Positions 1 through 9,000 of a DNA stretch of 64,000 bases are shown here, piece after piece; positions within the stretch are counted from its first letter, which is position 1; the number at the start of each line of letters is the position of its first letter. A program made the translations under genes and the position numbers. The notes beneath the pieces were generated by a model. It was given only the letters and a program-made list of their open reading frames with translations. It had not been told where the DNA came from and searched no databases. The DNA is taken from assembly GCF_002157855.1 (NCBI RefSeq), contig NZ_CP020880.1, positions 2,418,001-2,482,000 of the forward strand. The letters are read 5' to 3'. Origin of the DNA: Sutcliffiella horikoshii. GTDB lineage: Bacteria > Bacillota > Bacilli > Bacillales > Bacillaceae_I.

Positions 1-547
1 TTTTAAGTTCTTTCAACTTCTCTTCTATCTTATCAAGCCAACGGTTGAATAGTTCATCATAACACGGCCATTCTCCCGAAAGTTGATTTAAAACGACAAG
101 GGAGTCGCCCTTAAAGGTAACTTCCATCGCACGGATTTCAAGTTGTTCCAATTGTTGGACCAGAAAATAGAACGCTGCATACTCCGCTTCATTGTTCGAT
201 TCCAATTCTTCAAGCCTTGCATTAATTCTGTATCTGTAGTCTTTTCTATTTTGATTATAATAAACCACATTTCCGATTCCCGCCAGTTTGGTATCAACGT
301 CGTATCCTCCATCAAAAAAGGCGACAACATCCGAAATACCTATTTCACTCTGCTTAATCCATTTGTTTATTTCTTTTTTAGTCCACTCTGACCCATCCTG
401 ATCAAAAAAAGAAAGACGTTTTACTCTTCCCGTCTTTTCTATATCTTCAGCAAGCCTAAGAGCGAGCCTAATATCCAGTTCTTCACTTCTAAAAGTGGTT
501 TCAATATGTTTTGGAGTGTGGTAGTGCCATTCTAAAGTTAATTTCAT
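1..547 (-). CDS. ypeP: RNase H-like protein YpeP, 3' part missing
   Basis: The first 182 residues are open on the minus strand and run off the left edge of the window. The start is ATG at 547, with AAGGGG about ten bases upstream. The fold is RNase HI-like: carboxylates are visible at D79 (in FFDGGYD), E122 (in NEAEY) and D148 (in KGDS), spaced as in the RNase H catalytic core. The ~75 N-terminal residues are an extension ahead of that core. In B. subtilis ypeP lies beside ypdQ, as here, although the two genes are divergent in this window. Nuclease activity is inferred from the motifs only. The C-terminus cannot be judged. Confidence 0.8.
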   Translation of the reverse strand, partial: MKLTLEWHYHTPKHIETTFRSEELDIRLALRLAEDIEKTGRVKRLSFFDQDGSEWTKKEINKWIKQSEIGISDVVAFFDGGYDVDTKLAGIGNVVYYNQNRKDYRYRINARLEELESNNEAEYAAFYFLVQQLEQLEIRAMEVTFKGDSLVVLNQLSGEWPCYDELFNRWLDKIEEKLKELK

Positions 548-716
548 TTTTTGGGTATCCCCTTTACTACTAAGTAATTCTTACTTATACCCCTTAGACG
601 TAAAAAGTATGGGTATTATGGCTTTAATACTTTGTTATTATTGTGTATTCTTATCTTATCACAGGACATATCGAAATATGTTCGTGTAACACTTATTTAA
701 TAGGTAGGCGAATGCA

Positions 717-1109
717 ATGATTGAAGTATATATTGACGGGGCAAGCGCAGGGGATCCCGGTCCTTCTGGAGCTGGTATATTTATTAAAGGGCATGGACGG
801 GCTGAACAATACAGTATTCCGCTTGGAATGATGTCGAATCATGAAGCAGAATTTCATGCGTTGATTGAAGCGTTGAAAATTTGCACAAAACAAGGCTATC
901 AAATTGTTTCTTTTCGAACAGACTCTCAGGCGGTGGAGAGTGCAATGGAAAAGCGCTTTGCTAAAAAACAGCAATACAGCGTGCTGTTGGAGGAAGCTTT
1001 GCGTCTGTCCGATCAGCTTGATTTATTCTTCATAAAATGGGTGCCGAGCAAAGAGAATAAAGTGGCGGATGAGTTGTCGAGGAAGGCGATTCAGCTTAAT
1101 AATAAGTGA
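717..1109 (+). CDS. ypdQ: RNase HI-like protein YpdQ
   Basis: A 130-residue, single-domain RNase HI-type protein. All four acidic positions of the DEDD active site are present: D7 (in YIDGAS), E45 (in HEAEFHAL), D69 (in RTDS) and D118 (in KVADELSRKA). Such enzymes cut the RNA strand of RNA-DNA hybrids. The protein lacks the basic protrusion of E. coli RNase HI, so substrate handling may differ, and activity should not be assumed. It is transcribed divergently from the ypeP-type gene at the left edge. A long tandem repeat array follows directly downstream. Confidence 0.85.
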   Translation: MIEVYIDGASAGDPGPSGAGIFIKGHGRAEQYSIPLGMMSNHEAEFHALIEALKICTKQGYQIVSFRTDSQAVESAMEKRFAKKQQYSVLLEEALRLSDQLDLFFIKWVPSKENKVADELSRKAIQLNNK

Positions 1110-1129
1110 TAGTATGGTGGAATTTGGAT

Positions 1130-1600
1130 TCTCCCTTACCGTTTGGGCTTTTGGTGAGTTGCTTCGGGCGTTGAGACGGCTTCTCTCTTACCGTTTTGGG
1201 TTTTGGCGAGCTGCTTCGGGCGTTGAGACGGCTTCTCTGTTACCGTTTTAGGTTCTGGCGAGCTACTTCGGGCGTTGAGACGGCTTCTCTCTTACCGTTT
1301 TAGGTTCTGGCGAGCTACTTGGGGCGTATAGAATGCCTCTATCTTACCAAACAGCCCTTCCCCGAGTTGCTTCGGGCATATAGAACGCCCCTATATTACC
1401 AAACAGCCTTTTTAATAGCTGCTTCGGGCATATAGAACGCAACTATCTTACCAAACAGCCCTTCCCCGAGTTGCTTCGGGCATATAGAACGCCCCTATAT
1501 TACCAAACAGCCTTTTTAATAGCTGCTTCGGGCATATAGAACACCCCTATATTACCAAACAGCCCTTCCCCGAGTTGTTTTGGGCATATAGAAGCAGCCA
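1130..1600. repeat. Tandem array, 52-bp unit, GCTTCGGGC family
   Basis: The region between ypdQ and the next gene is a degenerate tandem array. The marker GCTTCGGG or a close variant recurs at 1161, 1213, 1265, 1317, 1369 and 1421, each exactly 52 bases apart, and continues to about 1600. The left units contain GAGACGGCTTCTCT. The right units contain ATATAG-AACGCCC-CTATAT, a 6-bp stem with a 7-nt loop. Because 52 is not a multiple of three, and stops occur in all frames, it is not coding. The unit length equals that of the arrays near 17, 19, 40, 61 and 63 kb. Confidence 0.85.
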
Positions 1601-1625
1601 TTTAATATCTACCCCCACAATCAAA

Positions 1626-1654
1626 AAACTTTCCCGACAAAATCAGGAAAGTCC
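1626..1654 (-). terminator. Intrinsic terminator after the DUF6123-like gene
   Basis: ACTTTCC and GGAAAGT form a 7-bp stem. On the minus strand it is followed by TTTTTTG. It lies at the 3' end of the minus-strand gene 1656-1928. Confidence 0.75.
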
Positions 1655-1655
1655 T

Positions 1656-1928
1656 CTAAATAATCTTTTTTTCCTTGGCCAATTCAAAAGCAGCATGCTT
1701 AGTATGGACTTGTTCCTGTTTGATCATTTCCAAGAATGATACAAAGAAACTTCCATCAAATTGCTTTTGAGCTTTTAGTGTAATCTCAATGGCTATGTTG
1801 ACTAAGTAGTCTGAGCTATCTGTATAGTGCTTTCCAAATTCTATAAAACCAAGAGAATCTTCTCCGAATTTAAAGCCTCTTGCGGTAAGTTGCTGAAGGT
1901 ATTCTTCTGTACTCCATGATTTGTTCAT
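1656..1928 (-). CDS. Small conserved Bacillaceae protein (DUF6123-like)
   Basis: A 90-residue soluble acidic protein with no signal or membrane segment. The central pattern (RGFKFGEDSLGFIEFGKHYT, then SDYLVNIAIEITLKAQKQFDG) resembles my memory of the Bacillaceae family annotated DUF6123, whose function is unknown. A GGATGGGTAAAC stretch precedes the ATG. It has its own terminator downstream, and the gene upstream on the same strand is the PAP2-like membrane protein. The family name is from memory; function is not assigned. Confidence 0.6.
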   Translation of the reverse strand: MNKSWSTEEYLQQLTARGFKFGEDSLGFIEFGKHYTDSSDYLVNIAIEITLKAQKQFDGSFFVSFLEMIKQEQVHTKHAAFELAKEKKII

Positions 1929-1990
1929 GTTTACCCATCCTTTTGTTCGTCCCCTTCCTCAATTTTACCGCAAAATTTGTCGTTTGCCCA

Positions 1991-2479
1991 TCAAAGTTTG
2001 TCCCAAAGTTCCAATTTTTTCTTTTTAGGCAACAGGCGCATTCCTAAAAAAGCGAGAGCGATTCCGAATAAAGCCCCACCAACTACTTCCTCCGGTTGAT
2101 GCCCCAACCGTTCTTTCAAACGCTTTTCTAATTTGTCATGCACATTCTCATCAGGTTTTCCCTCAAGTCTATCCAGCTTTTCAGCAAGATCATTTACTGC
2201 AAGAGTAATTTCACCTGTTTGTCTTCTGACTCCTTGTGCATCATACATTACGATGAGGCCAAATATGGTGGAAAGCGCAAAATCAATCGTTTTAAATCCC
2301 CTTTTTAAAGCAATAATGGTGGCTAATGCAGATACACCTGCCGAATGTGAACTTGGCATTCCTCCTGTTTCAAAGAAAGTACTCCATTCCCATCTGCCTG
2401 TTCTAAAAAATTTTATTGGAATCTTTAGGAATTGTGCCAACGTGATAGCACTTAATGCAATTTTAAGTGGTCGGTTCAA
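1991..2479 (-). CDS. Divergent PAP2-family membrane protein (YuiD-like)
   Basis: A ~162-residue membrane protein related to acid phosphatase/vanadium haloperoxidase-like proteins such as B. subtilis YuiD. Family signatures visible are GGMPSSHSAGV, YDAQGVRRQTGE and a C-terminal LGHQPEEVVGG followed by a last membrane segment. I prefer the TTG start at 2479, because AGAGGTG lies just upstream and the protein then begins LNRPLKIALSAI like its relatives. An in-frame ATG at 2521 would add 14 unusual residues. Substrate is unknown. It is divergent from sspL. Confidence 0.75.
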   Translation of the reverse strand: MNRPLKIALSAITLAQFLKIPIKFFRTGRWEWSTFFETGGMPSSHSAGVSALATIIALKRGFKTIDFALSTIFGLIVMYDAQGVRRQTGEITLAVNDLAEKLDRLEGKPDENVHDKLEKRLKERLGHQPEEVVGGALFGIALAFLGMRLLPKKKKLELWDKL

Positions 2480-2575
2480 ACTAATCACCTCTAGTGTAGT
2501 TTGAGTAAATCTGAACTTCACAATGCAACATAATTTTTAGCTGAAAAAGGAAAACTACTAACGGAGGTGAGAAGC

Positions 2576-2716
2576 ATGAGTAGAAATAAGTCTGCCAACA
2601 GAGGAAAAAAAGCACCTGGAGTCAACCCTCAAGGTTACGGTCAAGATACGGAATTTGCTCAGGAAGTAAACTCCAAGCTTGAAAATAAAGCGAAAAAAGA
2701 TAACACAAAACGCTAA
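2576..2716 (+). CDS. sspL: Small acid-soluble spore protein L
   Basis: A 46-residue, Lys/Asn-rich peptide preceded by GGAGGTGAG. The VNPQGYGQDTEFAQ segment and the C-terminal KLENKAKKDNTKR match the layout of B. subtilis SspL, whose tail reads ELEERAKKSNTKR. SspL is a minor spore-core protein made in the forespore. It is monocistronic, convergent with ypcP, and both share the hairpin directly downstream. The identification rests on the C-terminal similarity and on conserved position next to ypcP/ypbS. Confidence 0.8.
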   Translation: MSRNKSANRGKKAPGVNPQGYGQDTEFAQEVNSKLENKAKKDNTKR

Positions 2717-2750
2717 AAAAGAGAAGATGACTTGCTCATCTTCTCTTAAC
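2717..2750. terminator. Bidirectional terminator between sspL and ypcP
   Basis: AAGAGAAGATGA and TCATCTTCTCTT form a ~12-bp stem around a short CTTGC-type loop. It overlaps the ypcP stop codon, so it can serve both convergent genes. Confidence 0.75.
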
Positions 2751-3615
2751 AAACTTTATCTATAAAGCCATGCAAATTCTTGAATTCAAGCTCGTCAAAT
2801 TTATTTGCTACTTTGTTGCGGTCAATCGTGATAGTCGCATCATTCAATTCACAAGAAACCGGTACATCACACTTGATTGTTGCAAGTTCCCTTGACAGGT
2901 GCAACAATTCCAAGCTGTCTTCAAATTTCTGACGTTGACTTTTCGTAAGAGCTGACAGGTTTTCTAAGATCCCGTCTACTGTCTGATACTCCATCAACAA
3001 TTTTGTAGCAGTCTTTTCTCCAACACCTTTAACTCCAGGGTAGTTATCACTGCTGTCCCCCATAATGGCTTTAAGATCAATGAGTTGTTGCGGTGTAAGG
3101 CCTTTTTTCTCATAGAAGCCATTTTCGTCTAAGACTTCATAGTTGCCATAACCTTTCATTAACAACGCTACTTTAATATTTGGTTTGATCAGCTGCAGAA
3201 CGTCTTGGTCACCAGTCAGAATGATGACTTCCGCTTCTTCCCGATAAAGTTCTGCAAGGGTTCCTAAGCAGTCATCAGCTTCAAAGCCTGCAAGTCCGAT
3301 ATTGGGAATGTCAAACGCCTCTACCACTTCTTTCACAAGATCAAATTGAGGAATCAACTCTTGTGGTGGAGCAGGTCTGTTTGCTTTATAGTCATCAAAC
3401 ATTTCTGTACGGAACGTCTTGCTTCCCATGTCCCAGCAGCAGACAACATGTGTCGGCTCGAACGTTTCCATGGAAGTTATCATATGTTTAACAAATCCCT
3501 GAATAGCATTTGTTGGGATTCCGTTGGATGTATACATGAAGCGATTATAAACACTGGTTGCGAAAAAAGAACGGAATAATAAAGCCATTCCATCTATCAG
3601 TAATACTTTTTTCAA
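2746..3615 (-). CDS. ypcP: 5'-3' exonuclease / flap endonuclease paralogue YpcP
   Basis: A 289-residue stand-alone homologue of the N-terminal 5'-3' exonuclease domain of DNA polymerase I. Metal-binding acidic clusters are visible at D8 (LLIDGMALLFR), in GFEADDCLG and TGDQDVLQL, and in GDSSDNYPG. GVKGVGEKTA is the helix-hairpin-helix DNA-binding motif. In B. subtilis this protein overlaps with Pol I in removing RNA primers and flaps. It has its own GAGGGAGTG-type ribosome site. No polymerase domain is present, as expected for YpcP. Confidence 0.9.
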   Translation of the reverse strand: MKKVLLIDGMALLFRSFFATSVYNRFMYTSNGIPTNAIQGFVKHMITSMETFEPTHVVCCWDMGSKTFRTEMFDDYKANRPAPPQELIPQFDLVKEVVEAFDIPNIGLAGFEADDCLGTLAELYREEAEVIILTGDQDVLQLIKPNIKVALLMKGYGNYEVLDENGFYEKKGLTPQQLIDLKAIMGDSSDNYPGVKGVGEKTATKLLMEYQTVDGILENLSALTKSQRQKFEDSLELLHLSRELATIKCDVPVSCELNDATITIDRNKVANKFDELEFKNLHGFIDKVC

Positions 3616-3693
3616 AAGAACACTCCCTCTCTTATTCCGTTTCTGATTATAGCATAAATCAGGGTATGTGGACAGGCTTCACAACGCAGTATG

Positions 3694-3730
3694 TAAAAAG
3701 CCATCACCTATAAAAAGTGATGGCAAAAAA
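3694..3730 (-). terminator. Intrinsic terminator of the 44-aa gene
   Basis: GCCATCAC at 3700 pairs with GTGATGGC at 3717 around a 9-nt A-rich loop. A/T tracts lie on both sides. It follows the minus-strand small gene 3733-3867. Confidence 0.7.
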
Positions 3731-3732
3731 TA

Positions 3733-3867
3733 CTATTGATTCTTCTTATTTGTCATTTTGGCTGCTTCGTATTCCGCATAAGAAGCAAACTCTGAATCCA
3801 TGTTGCCTTTTTGTTTAGCGTTGTTGTTACGCTGTGCATTGGCATTTCCTTTTTTCGTACGTCCCAT
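3733..3867 (-). CDS. 44-aa Asn/Lys-rich small protein, possibly spore-associated
   Basis: An ATG at 3867 is preceded by a strong AAGGAGGAG at 9-nt spacing and opens a 44-codon frame. The product starts MGRTKKGNANAQRNNNAKQK and ends in EFASYAEYEAAKMTNKKNQ. It is hydrophilic with no hydrophobic run. The N-terminal composition and the EFAS motif recall gamma-type small acid-soluble spore proteins, but it is too short and lacks their repeats. That similarity is suggestive only. The gene has its own terminator. Confidence 0.65.
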   Translation of the reverse strand: MGRTKKGNANAQRNNNAKQKGNMDSEFASYAEYEAAKMTNKKNQ

Positions 3868-3952
3868 TCTAAATCTCCTCCTTCATATGGTGGATCTCTT
3901 ATAGTTTGCGCAAGAGGAAACCATTTCAGTGAGGGTAAATTTAGTTCTTTAT

Positions 3953-4780
3953 TTAAGAAATTGGGTTGTCTGTGTAACTTATCCAGTCACTCCAGCTACC
4001 GGCATACAGTTTTACTTTTTCATAACCAGCTTCTTTTAGGGCCAGAAAAGTCGGGCAGGCAGTGACACCGGAACCGCAGTAGACGATAATTTCTTTAGAT
4101 GGATCAAGATTAGAAAATCTTTCTTTCAACTCTTTCGCATTTTTCCAAATTCCATTCTCTATATTCTCCATCCAGAAAAAGTTAAGAGCTCCAGGAATAT
4201 GACCGGCAACCTTATCTATTGGTTCTTCTACTCCCTTGTAACGGTTAGGTTCTCTTGCATCAAGAAGGTATGCTGCACCACTTTCAAAGGCAGATAGTTG
4301 AGATTTGACATCTTCCATCCCAGTTATCAAATTTTCTTCCACTTTAAACGTAAATGTACCACGCTTTTCTTGTATAGGCACTTCTGCTGTTACAGGATAA
4401 CCTTGCTTCATCCAATGACTATAGCCACCATCCATAATCCATACATCCTCATGACCTAAAACCTTTAGCAAAAACCACAGCCTTGAGGCCATCCCACCGT
4501 TCTGGTCATCATAAATAAGTACCTTGCCACCATCATGGACCCCAATATTTTCTAGCTTAGAATGAAGTTCCTGGAAATCTGGTAACGGATGTCTGCCTCC
4601 ATGTTTACCGACTGCACTGGATAAATCTTTATTTAAGTCCAAATAATGTGCCCCTGGGATGTGATGATCTTTATATTCCGCACGGCCCTTATCAGGTGCG
4701 GGAAGATGGAAGCGACAATCAATGACCGTGAGATGGTTTAAGTGCTCCATCACCCAATTTACCGATACAATATGTTTCAT
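3953..4780 (-). CDS. Tandem-rhodanese sulfurtransferase (SseA type)
   Basis: A 275-residue protein with two rhodanese domains. The C-terminal, catalytic half holds the active-site loop CGSGVTAC with the nucleophilic cysteine near residue 235. The N-terminal half keeps the DCRFHLPAPDKGRAEY and HIPGAHYLDL elements but lacks a catalytic cysteine, as usual. These enzymes move sulfane sulfur from thiosulfate or 3-mercaptopyruvate to acceptors. CGSGVTA resembles the mercaptopyruvate type more than classic thiosulfate rhodaneses, so the donor remains an inference. It is the last gene of a minus-strand run reaching back to dynA. Confidence 0.88.
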   Translation of the reverse strand: MKHIVSVNWVMEHLNHLTVIDCRFHLPAPDKGRAEYKDHHIPGAHYLDLNKDLSSAVGKHGGRHPLPDFQELHSKLENIGVHDGGKVLIYDDQNGGMASRLWFLLKVLGHEDVWIMDGGYSHWMKQGYPVTAEVPIQEKRGTFTFKVEENLITGMEDVKSQLSAFESGAAYLLDAREPNRYKGVEEPIDKVAGHIPGALNFFWMENIENGIWKNAKELKERFSNLDPSKEIIVYCGSGVTACPTFLALKEAGYEKVKLYAGSWSDWISYTDNPIS

Positions 4781-4797
4781 GCTTTCCCCTCCGCATG

Positions 4798-5055
4798 TTA
4801 ATTACTTCGAGAAACAAATTCCTCTACCATTTCTTTTGTTACCAGTTGTCTTTGAGGTGCAATTCCTTTTCGAGCAAGGTCGTTTATTCTTTTGGTAACC
4901 TCATTAATTTTTTCGGTTGTATATGGTTTCTTTTGACGGCAAAGTACGATTGCCTCTTCTATGTATGCTTCTCTTTGATGCTCAAGTTGTAAAAAATTCA
5001 TGACTACTTGATTTTGTTTTCTTGAATGTTCACTTATCGCTTTATGTACGCTCAT
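4798..5055 (-). CDS. ypbS: DUF2533 family protein YpbS
   Basis: An 85-residue helical, soluble protein. The sequence MSVHKAISEHSRKQNQ, then EAYIEEAIVLCRQKKPYTTEKINE and a VTKEMVEEFV tail, is the pattern I associate with the Bacillus YpbS/DUF2533 family of unknown function. GGAGGAACAACC lies upstream of the ATG. It overlaps the gene upstream by 14 bases, which implies translational coupling. It sits between that four-cysteine protein and the sulfurtransferase. Confidence 0.75.
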   Translation of the reverse strand: MSVHKAISEHSRKQNQVVMNFLQLEHQREAYIEEAIVLCRQKKPYTTEKINEVTKRINDLARKGIAPQRQLVTKEMVEEFVSRSN

Positions 5056-5260
5056 GGTTGTTCCTCCAATGTATCTGTTCTTTTTTCATTAATTGTATTA
5101 TGTTCTCTTTCGGTTGCCAACAATCAAATTTATAATGCGGCTTTGTTTCAAAACCAAGTCTACTGCAACGGTAAATGGAATGAGTATCTAATTTTATCAC
5201 TTGATAATGTATACAGGTAGCACAAGCATGAAATCTGTTAACTTTTGTGATCTCACTCAC
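5042..5260 (-). CDS. Small four-cysteine protein, possibly metal-binding
   Basis: A 72-residue protein with CATC at residues 13-16 and further cysteines in YRCSRLG and FDCWQP, a layout that could bind zinc. The start is GTG, overlapping the stop of the nucleotidyltransferase gene, so the two are translationally coupled. The 3' end overlaps ypbS. I do not recognise the family by name. Position in the dynA-nucleotidyltransferase-ypbS run suggests cotranscription, and nothing more about function. Confidence 0.65.
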   Translation of the reverse strand: MSEITKVNRFHACATCIHYQVIKLDTHSIYRCSRLGFETKPHYKFDCWQPKENIIQLMKKEQIHWRNNHERT

Positions 5261-5999
5261 CTTCTATTCCTAACTGTTGAAAAAAAAGTTCCTCTAATAC
5301 GGAGAGTTTCACCTTCCCTTCTTCTAGGTGAACCATTAACTCTTCAGAAGCAGTAATAAAATTACTTACCTTTGCAAAAAGTTGTGAAATGAGTGGAATA
5401 TCGGTTACTTCTTCTCCAGTCTTCAAGCAAAATAAAAGAGATGATTCTTCATTGGTAAATGTGTTGCTATTCTTAATAAGATGTTGAAATTCGATGGTTG
5501 CGAACTCATCATTGTGTATAACCTGCTCTAACATCAAAGAGGCCCGGACGGCATGAACAAGGTGAGAAGCGACATTCTTTTTACTCCAAGCATGAAGATT
5601 GTTCTTTGCCATGTTCGCATAATGAAATGCAAGGACTTTTCTGGAGTAATCTTTTAAAATTATGTCATTTAAAGGAAGCATGGCAACATCCAACTCCCTA
5701 TATACAATAGGAGATAGCATCCATTCATATAAAGAGGGATTGGATTTGCCAGCCAATAACAATGCCTTCTTCAGGTCCCAGCCCTGAATGTCGTACATGT
5801 CATCCTGCTGGGAAATGGTATCTTTCTTCTTTCTCAAAGAAAGGTAATCTTTAAGGGGAGCAATGTAGATGAACCTGATATCAAAATCACTGCTTTCGGT
5901 AGCAAGACCATATGCCCTGCTACCCGCTTCACAAGCATAAAGGATCTTCACATTATGTTTTAATTCCAAACTTGCCAGTCTATCCTCTATCCGGTTCAC
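5253..5999 (-). CDS. Nucleotidyltransferase-fold protein (YcgL-like)
   Basis: A 248-residue protein beginning with a minimal nucleotidyltransferase core: GSRAYG at residues 26-31 and DFDIR at 38-42, i.e. the GS...DxD signature. It resembles B. subtilis YcgL-type predicted nucleotidyltransferases. The helical C-terminal half has no recognised motif. The start is GTG at 5999 with AAGGAGGAGAACAG before it. It follows dynA after 12 bases, so the two are probably cotranscribed. Substrate unknown; the family call comes from the motif and overall length. Confidence 0.75.
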   Translation of the reverse strand: MNRIEDRLASLELKHNVKILYACEAGSRAYGLATESSDFDIRFIYIAPLKDYLSLRKKKDTISQQDDMYDIQGWDLKKALLLAGKSNPSLYEWMLSPIVYRELDVAMLPLNDIILKDYSRKVLAFHYANMAKNNLHAWSKKNVASHLVHAVRASLMLEQVIHNDEFATIEFQHLIKNSNTFTNEESSLLFCLKTGEEVTDIPLISQLFAKVSNFITASEELMVHLEEGKVKLSVLEELFFQQLGIEGE

Positions 6000-6011
6000 C
6001 TGTTCTCCTCC

Positions 6012-9000
6012 TTATTTTTTATGCTGTTGTATTTGTTGTAGAACACGTTCTAATTGAGGAATGTCCTGTTCTTGTTCAAGTGCTGACTGCATTCCTTCAT
6101 AATAGTCCTCAAGCTGTCTCAAGATATACTTTTTGACCTCACCAAGAGAATTCTCCAGTTCTACTTTATAATGATGAGTTAGTTCCTGTGAACTTTCCTT
6201 TAAGTAGGAGTCCATTAAAGGAGACAGTTGATCCTCTAGGAACTGGGCCATCTTTTGTTTTTCGTTTTTCTCGAAAAATGCTTTCGAATTTCGGTAGTGG
6301 CCTAAAGTTTGTTTCTCGAGTTTTGTAGAAATGGAAGGAAAAGAACTTTCCACTTTAAAAGGTGTAAACTCCTCCGCCTCCAACATACGCAGGGAAAGTT
6401 GAGATTCCACCTTTTGTGCCTCCGCTTCCAACTCCTTTTGCCAGGAGTTCAAGCTCTTACGGATAAAGTTCTCTGTCCGCACAGTAGTTGCTCTGACTTC
6501 TTGGGAAAGATTGTGAAAAATGTCTGTTACAAGTTCATGCAGGCAACGGATAAGCTGTTCCTTCATATTCCGTCCGTCCTCCCTGATCACTGCAGGGTTG
6601 AAACTTTCTTTAAAGAAATCAGAAAATCGTAATAATGTTCGTTGCTTAATGTAATAAACTAATTCGTTAACCTCTTGCTTAAGCAACGTATAAAAACTTT
6701 CCGTTGCGTACCCATCAATGTAACCTGCTAGCTTGACTTTATTAGTGCTGTACTGAAGTTGTAGTTTTTTCTTTTCCTCAGACCCAAGTTTAGCCTGTTG
6801 GACAAAATGGTCAAACAAAGCCACTGCTCGGTTCAAATCCGTTTGAGCTGCATGGAGACTCATCTCAACCAAGTCAGACTGAATGAAGTCTGAAAATGCA
6901 TGTTCAAAATCATTCATCAAAGAGCTTTCCAAAAATGGATGTTCAAATGGGCGGTTTTCTTTTTCCTTCAGTGCAAGCAGACTTGAAACTGGATACAATC
7001 TTGGATGACGAATTCCATAAGCAGTCAATTGATCTTCCACATAGTCACATACGAGTTCAAGTTCTTCCTCATTATTTGCAAGATCTGCTGCATTAACAAG
7101 AAAGAACATCTTATCCATGGCAAATGCGTCTTTTACCCTGCCCAATTGAATCAAAAATTCCCTGTCTGCCTTTGAAAAAGCATGCTGGTAGTAGGTGACA
7201 AAGAGAATCGCATCAGCATTCTTAATATAATCAAACGAAACATCGGTATGCCTAGCATTGATAGAGTCCGCTCCAGGTGTATCCACCAAAGTCAGCCCCT
7301 GTCTTGTAAATGGGCAGTCATAGAACACTTCAATCCATTCCACAAAACAGGATTTCTCTTCTTGCGCGACATAAGCTTCAAACTCATCTAGTGTCACTTG
7401 TTGGAGCGTTCCCAATTTCGTCTTCATTTCCTCCCAACCTGTTAAGAAGGCCTTTAGAAAATGAAAATGCGTCTTCTTGTTGGCATCCAGCTCAAGATGC
7501 TCATTTTTAGATATCATGCTCTTGATTGCCGGAACGGCTTCCTCCAGACCCAAAACTTCCATATTGAAAATCTGTAAAGCCTGTTTGACATCCTGAACCA
7601 GCTGTGCTGTTGTCTTCATTTGTACACAAACTGTTCCATGAGGATGATCCTTCGTTACAGGAGAGATTTTGTTGATGGATGCAGTTGTTGGGTTTGGGGA
7701 AACAGGCAGCACCTTTTCTCCAAATAAAGCATTAGCAAGAGAAGATTTACCTGCACTGAATGCACCAAATAACGCAACTGTAAAGGTCTGGTTTTCGATT
7801 TTCCCTGCTCTTTTTTTCAAGTCATCAACAATCGTTTGAAACCCGTGTATCCCCTTTAAAAAGCTTGCAGTCTCATGAAGTCCCTTGACTAACTTTGCGG
7901 GGTCATTCTGGTTAAATGTATCTTGAGTGCCTTCTTGTTTTTGAACGTCCTCTTTTTGCTTAATTATCGAGGAAGGCAATTCATCTCCGCGAACTTTTTT
8001 ATAAGAACGGTTCAGATATTTGGTAATAAGGTTTTCTGTTTCCGTTTGATCTAAAGTCTCTACGGTCTTAACTAAAATACTGTTAAGCTCTTCGTATTGC
8101 TGTTCTAGTTCCATATGAAGCAGTGTTATGGCTTCTTGGGCATGATGTACTCTTTCTAATTTTTCCACTTCCACAGTTAATTCTTTTGTGCTTTCTTGCA
8201 TATGCTCTTCGAGTCTTTCAAAGTAATCTTCCATCAGCCTTTGTACTCGTTTTTGGTATTCTAACTTGATGGAATGAGCTAAATCTTTTGTATAATGCAA
8301 TACAGCATTGCCGGTATGGCCAGCACCAGGTTTTACATGGCTGGCAACAAACTCTTCCGTAATAGGAACAGTAAGCTCTTGAACTTTATCAAAAGTCGCG
8401 GGTGTATAAAAGTTTTGATCTTTTAGAAAGGTAATAATATGTTCATGAATGAACTTTTCCACCTGTGTTTTCACACGCTCGCCTAAATCACTTCGAAAAC
8501 CGGCACTTCTTAATTCACGCTCTTCTTGTGTTTTCTTTCCTGCGAACAGAAGGCCCACCTTAAACCCTTTTTGTTGCGATTCGAGATAGCGTTCAGCTAG
8601 CTCCCTCATCTCAAATGGTGTGATATTGGCATTTTCCAAGATCCGCTTTGTTTGATTGATAAAATTCTCTTTCGCTTCAGCTGTTTCAGTTTGGATGGTC
8701 GTTAGTTTATCTTTTTTAATCCTTAACGTTTCACCAACATCATTTGGCAGGTCCCCTACAGAGTGAATTGTTTGCTCATGGCGCTCCATTTCCTCTGCCC
8801 TTTGATCGAGTTGCCATTCTTTATGTTCATCCAATACTTGAATGAGCGCTCGCTCGATCGTTTTTGGCAAGATATCCAACTTGTCTTGTCTAAGGATTTG
8901 AAGCGTTTCTTTAACAATCGAAAGATCGTTAAGAGGATGGTTGGTTTCTTTTAAGCTCGTAAAATAAATGCTTGCAGGTATAATTCCCCAATCTCCAAAG

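Noticed and set aside
686-698. LexA-like site CGAAATATGTTCG upstream of ypdQ
   Set aside because: It is 13 bases long, one short of CGAAC-N4-GTTCG, so the half-sites are misspaced.
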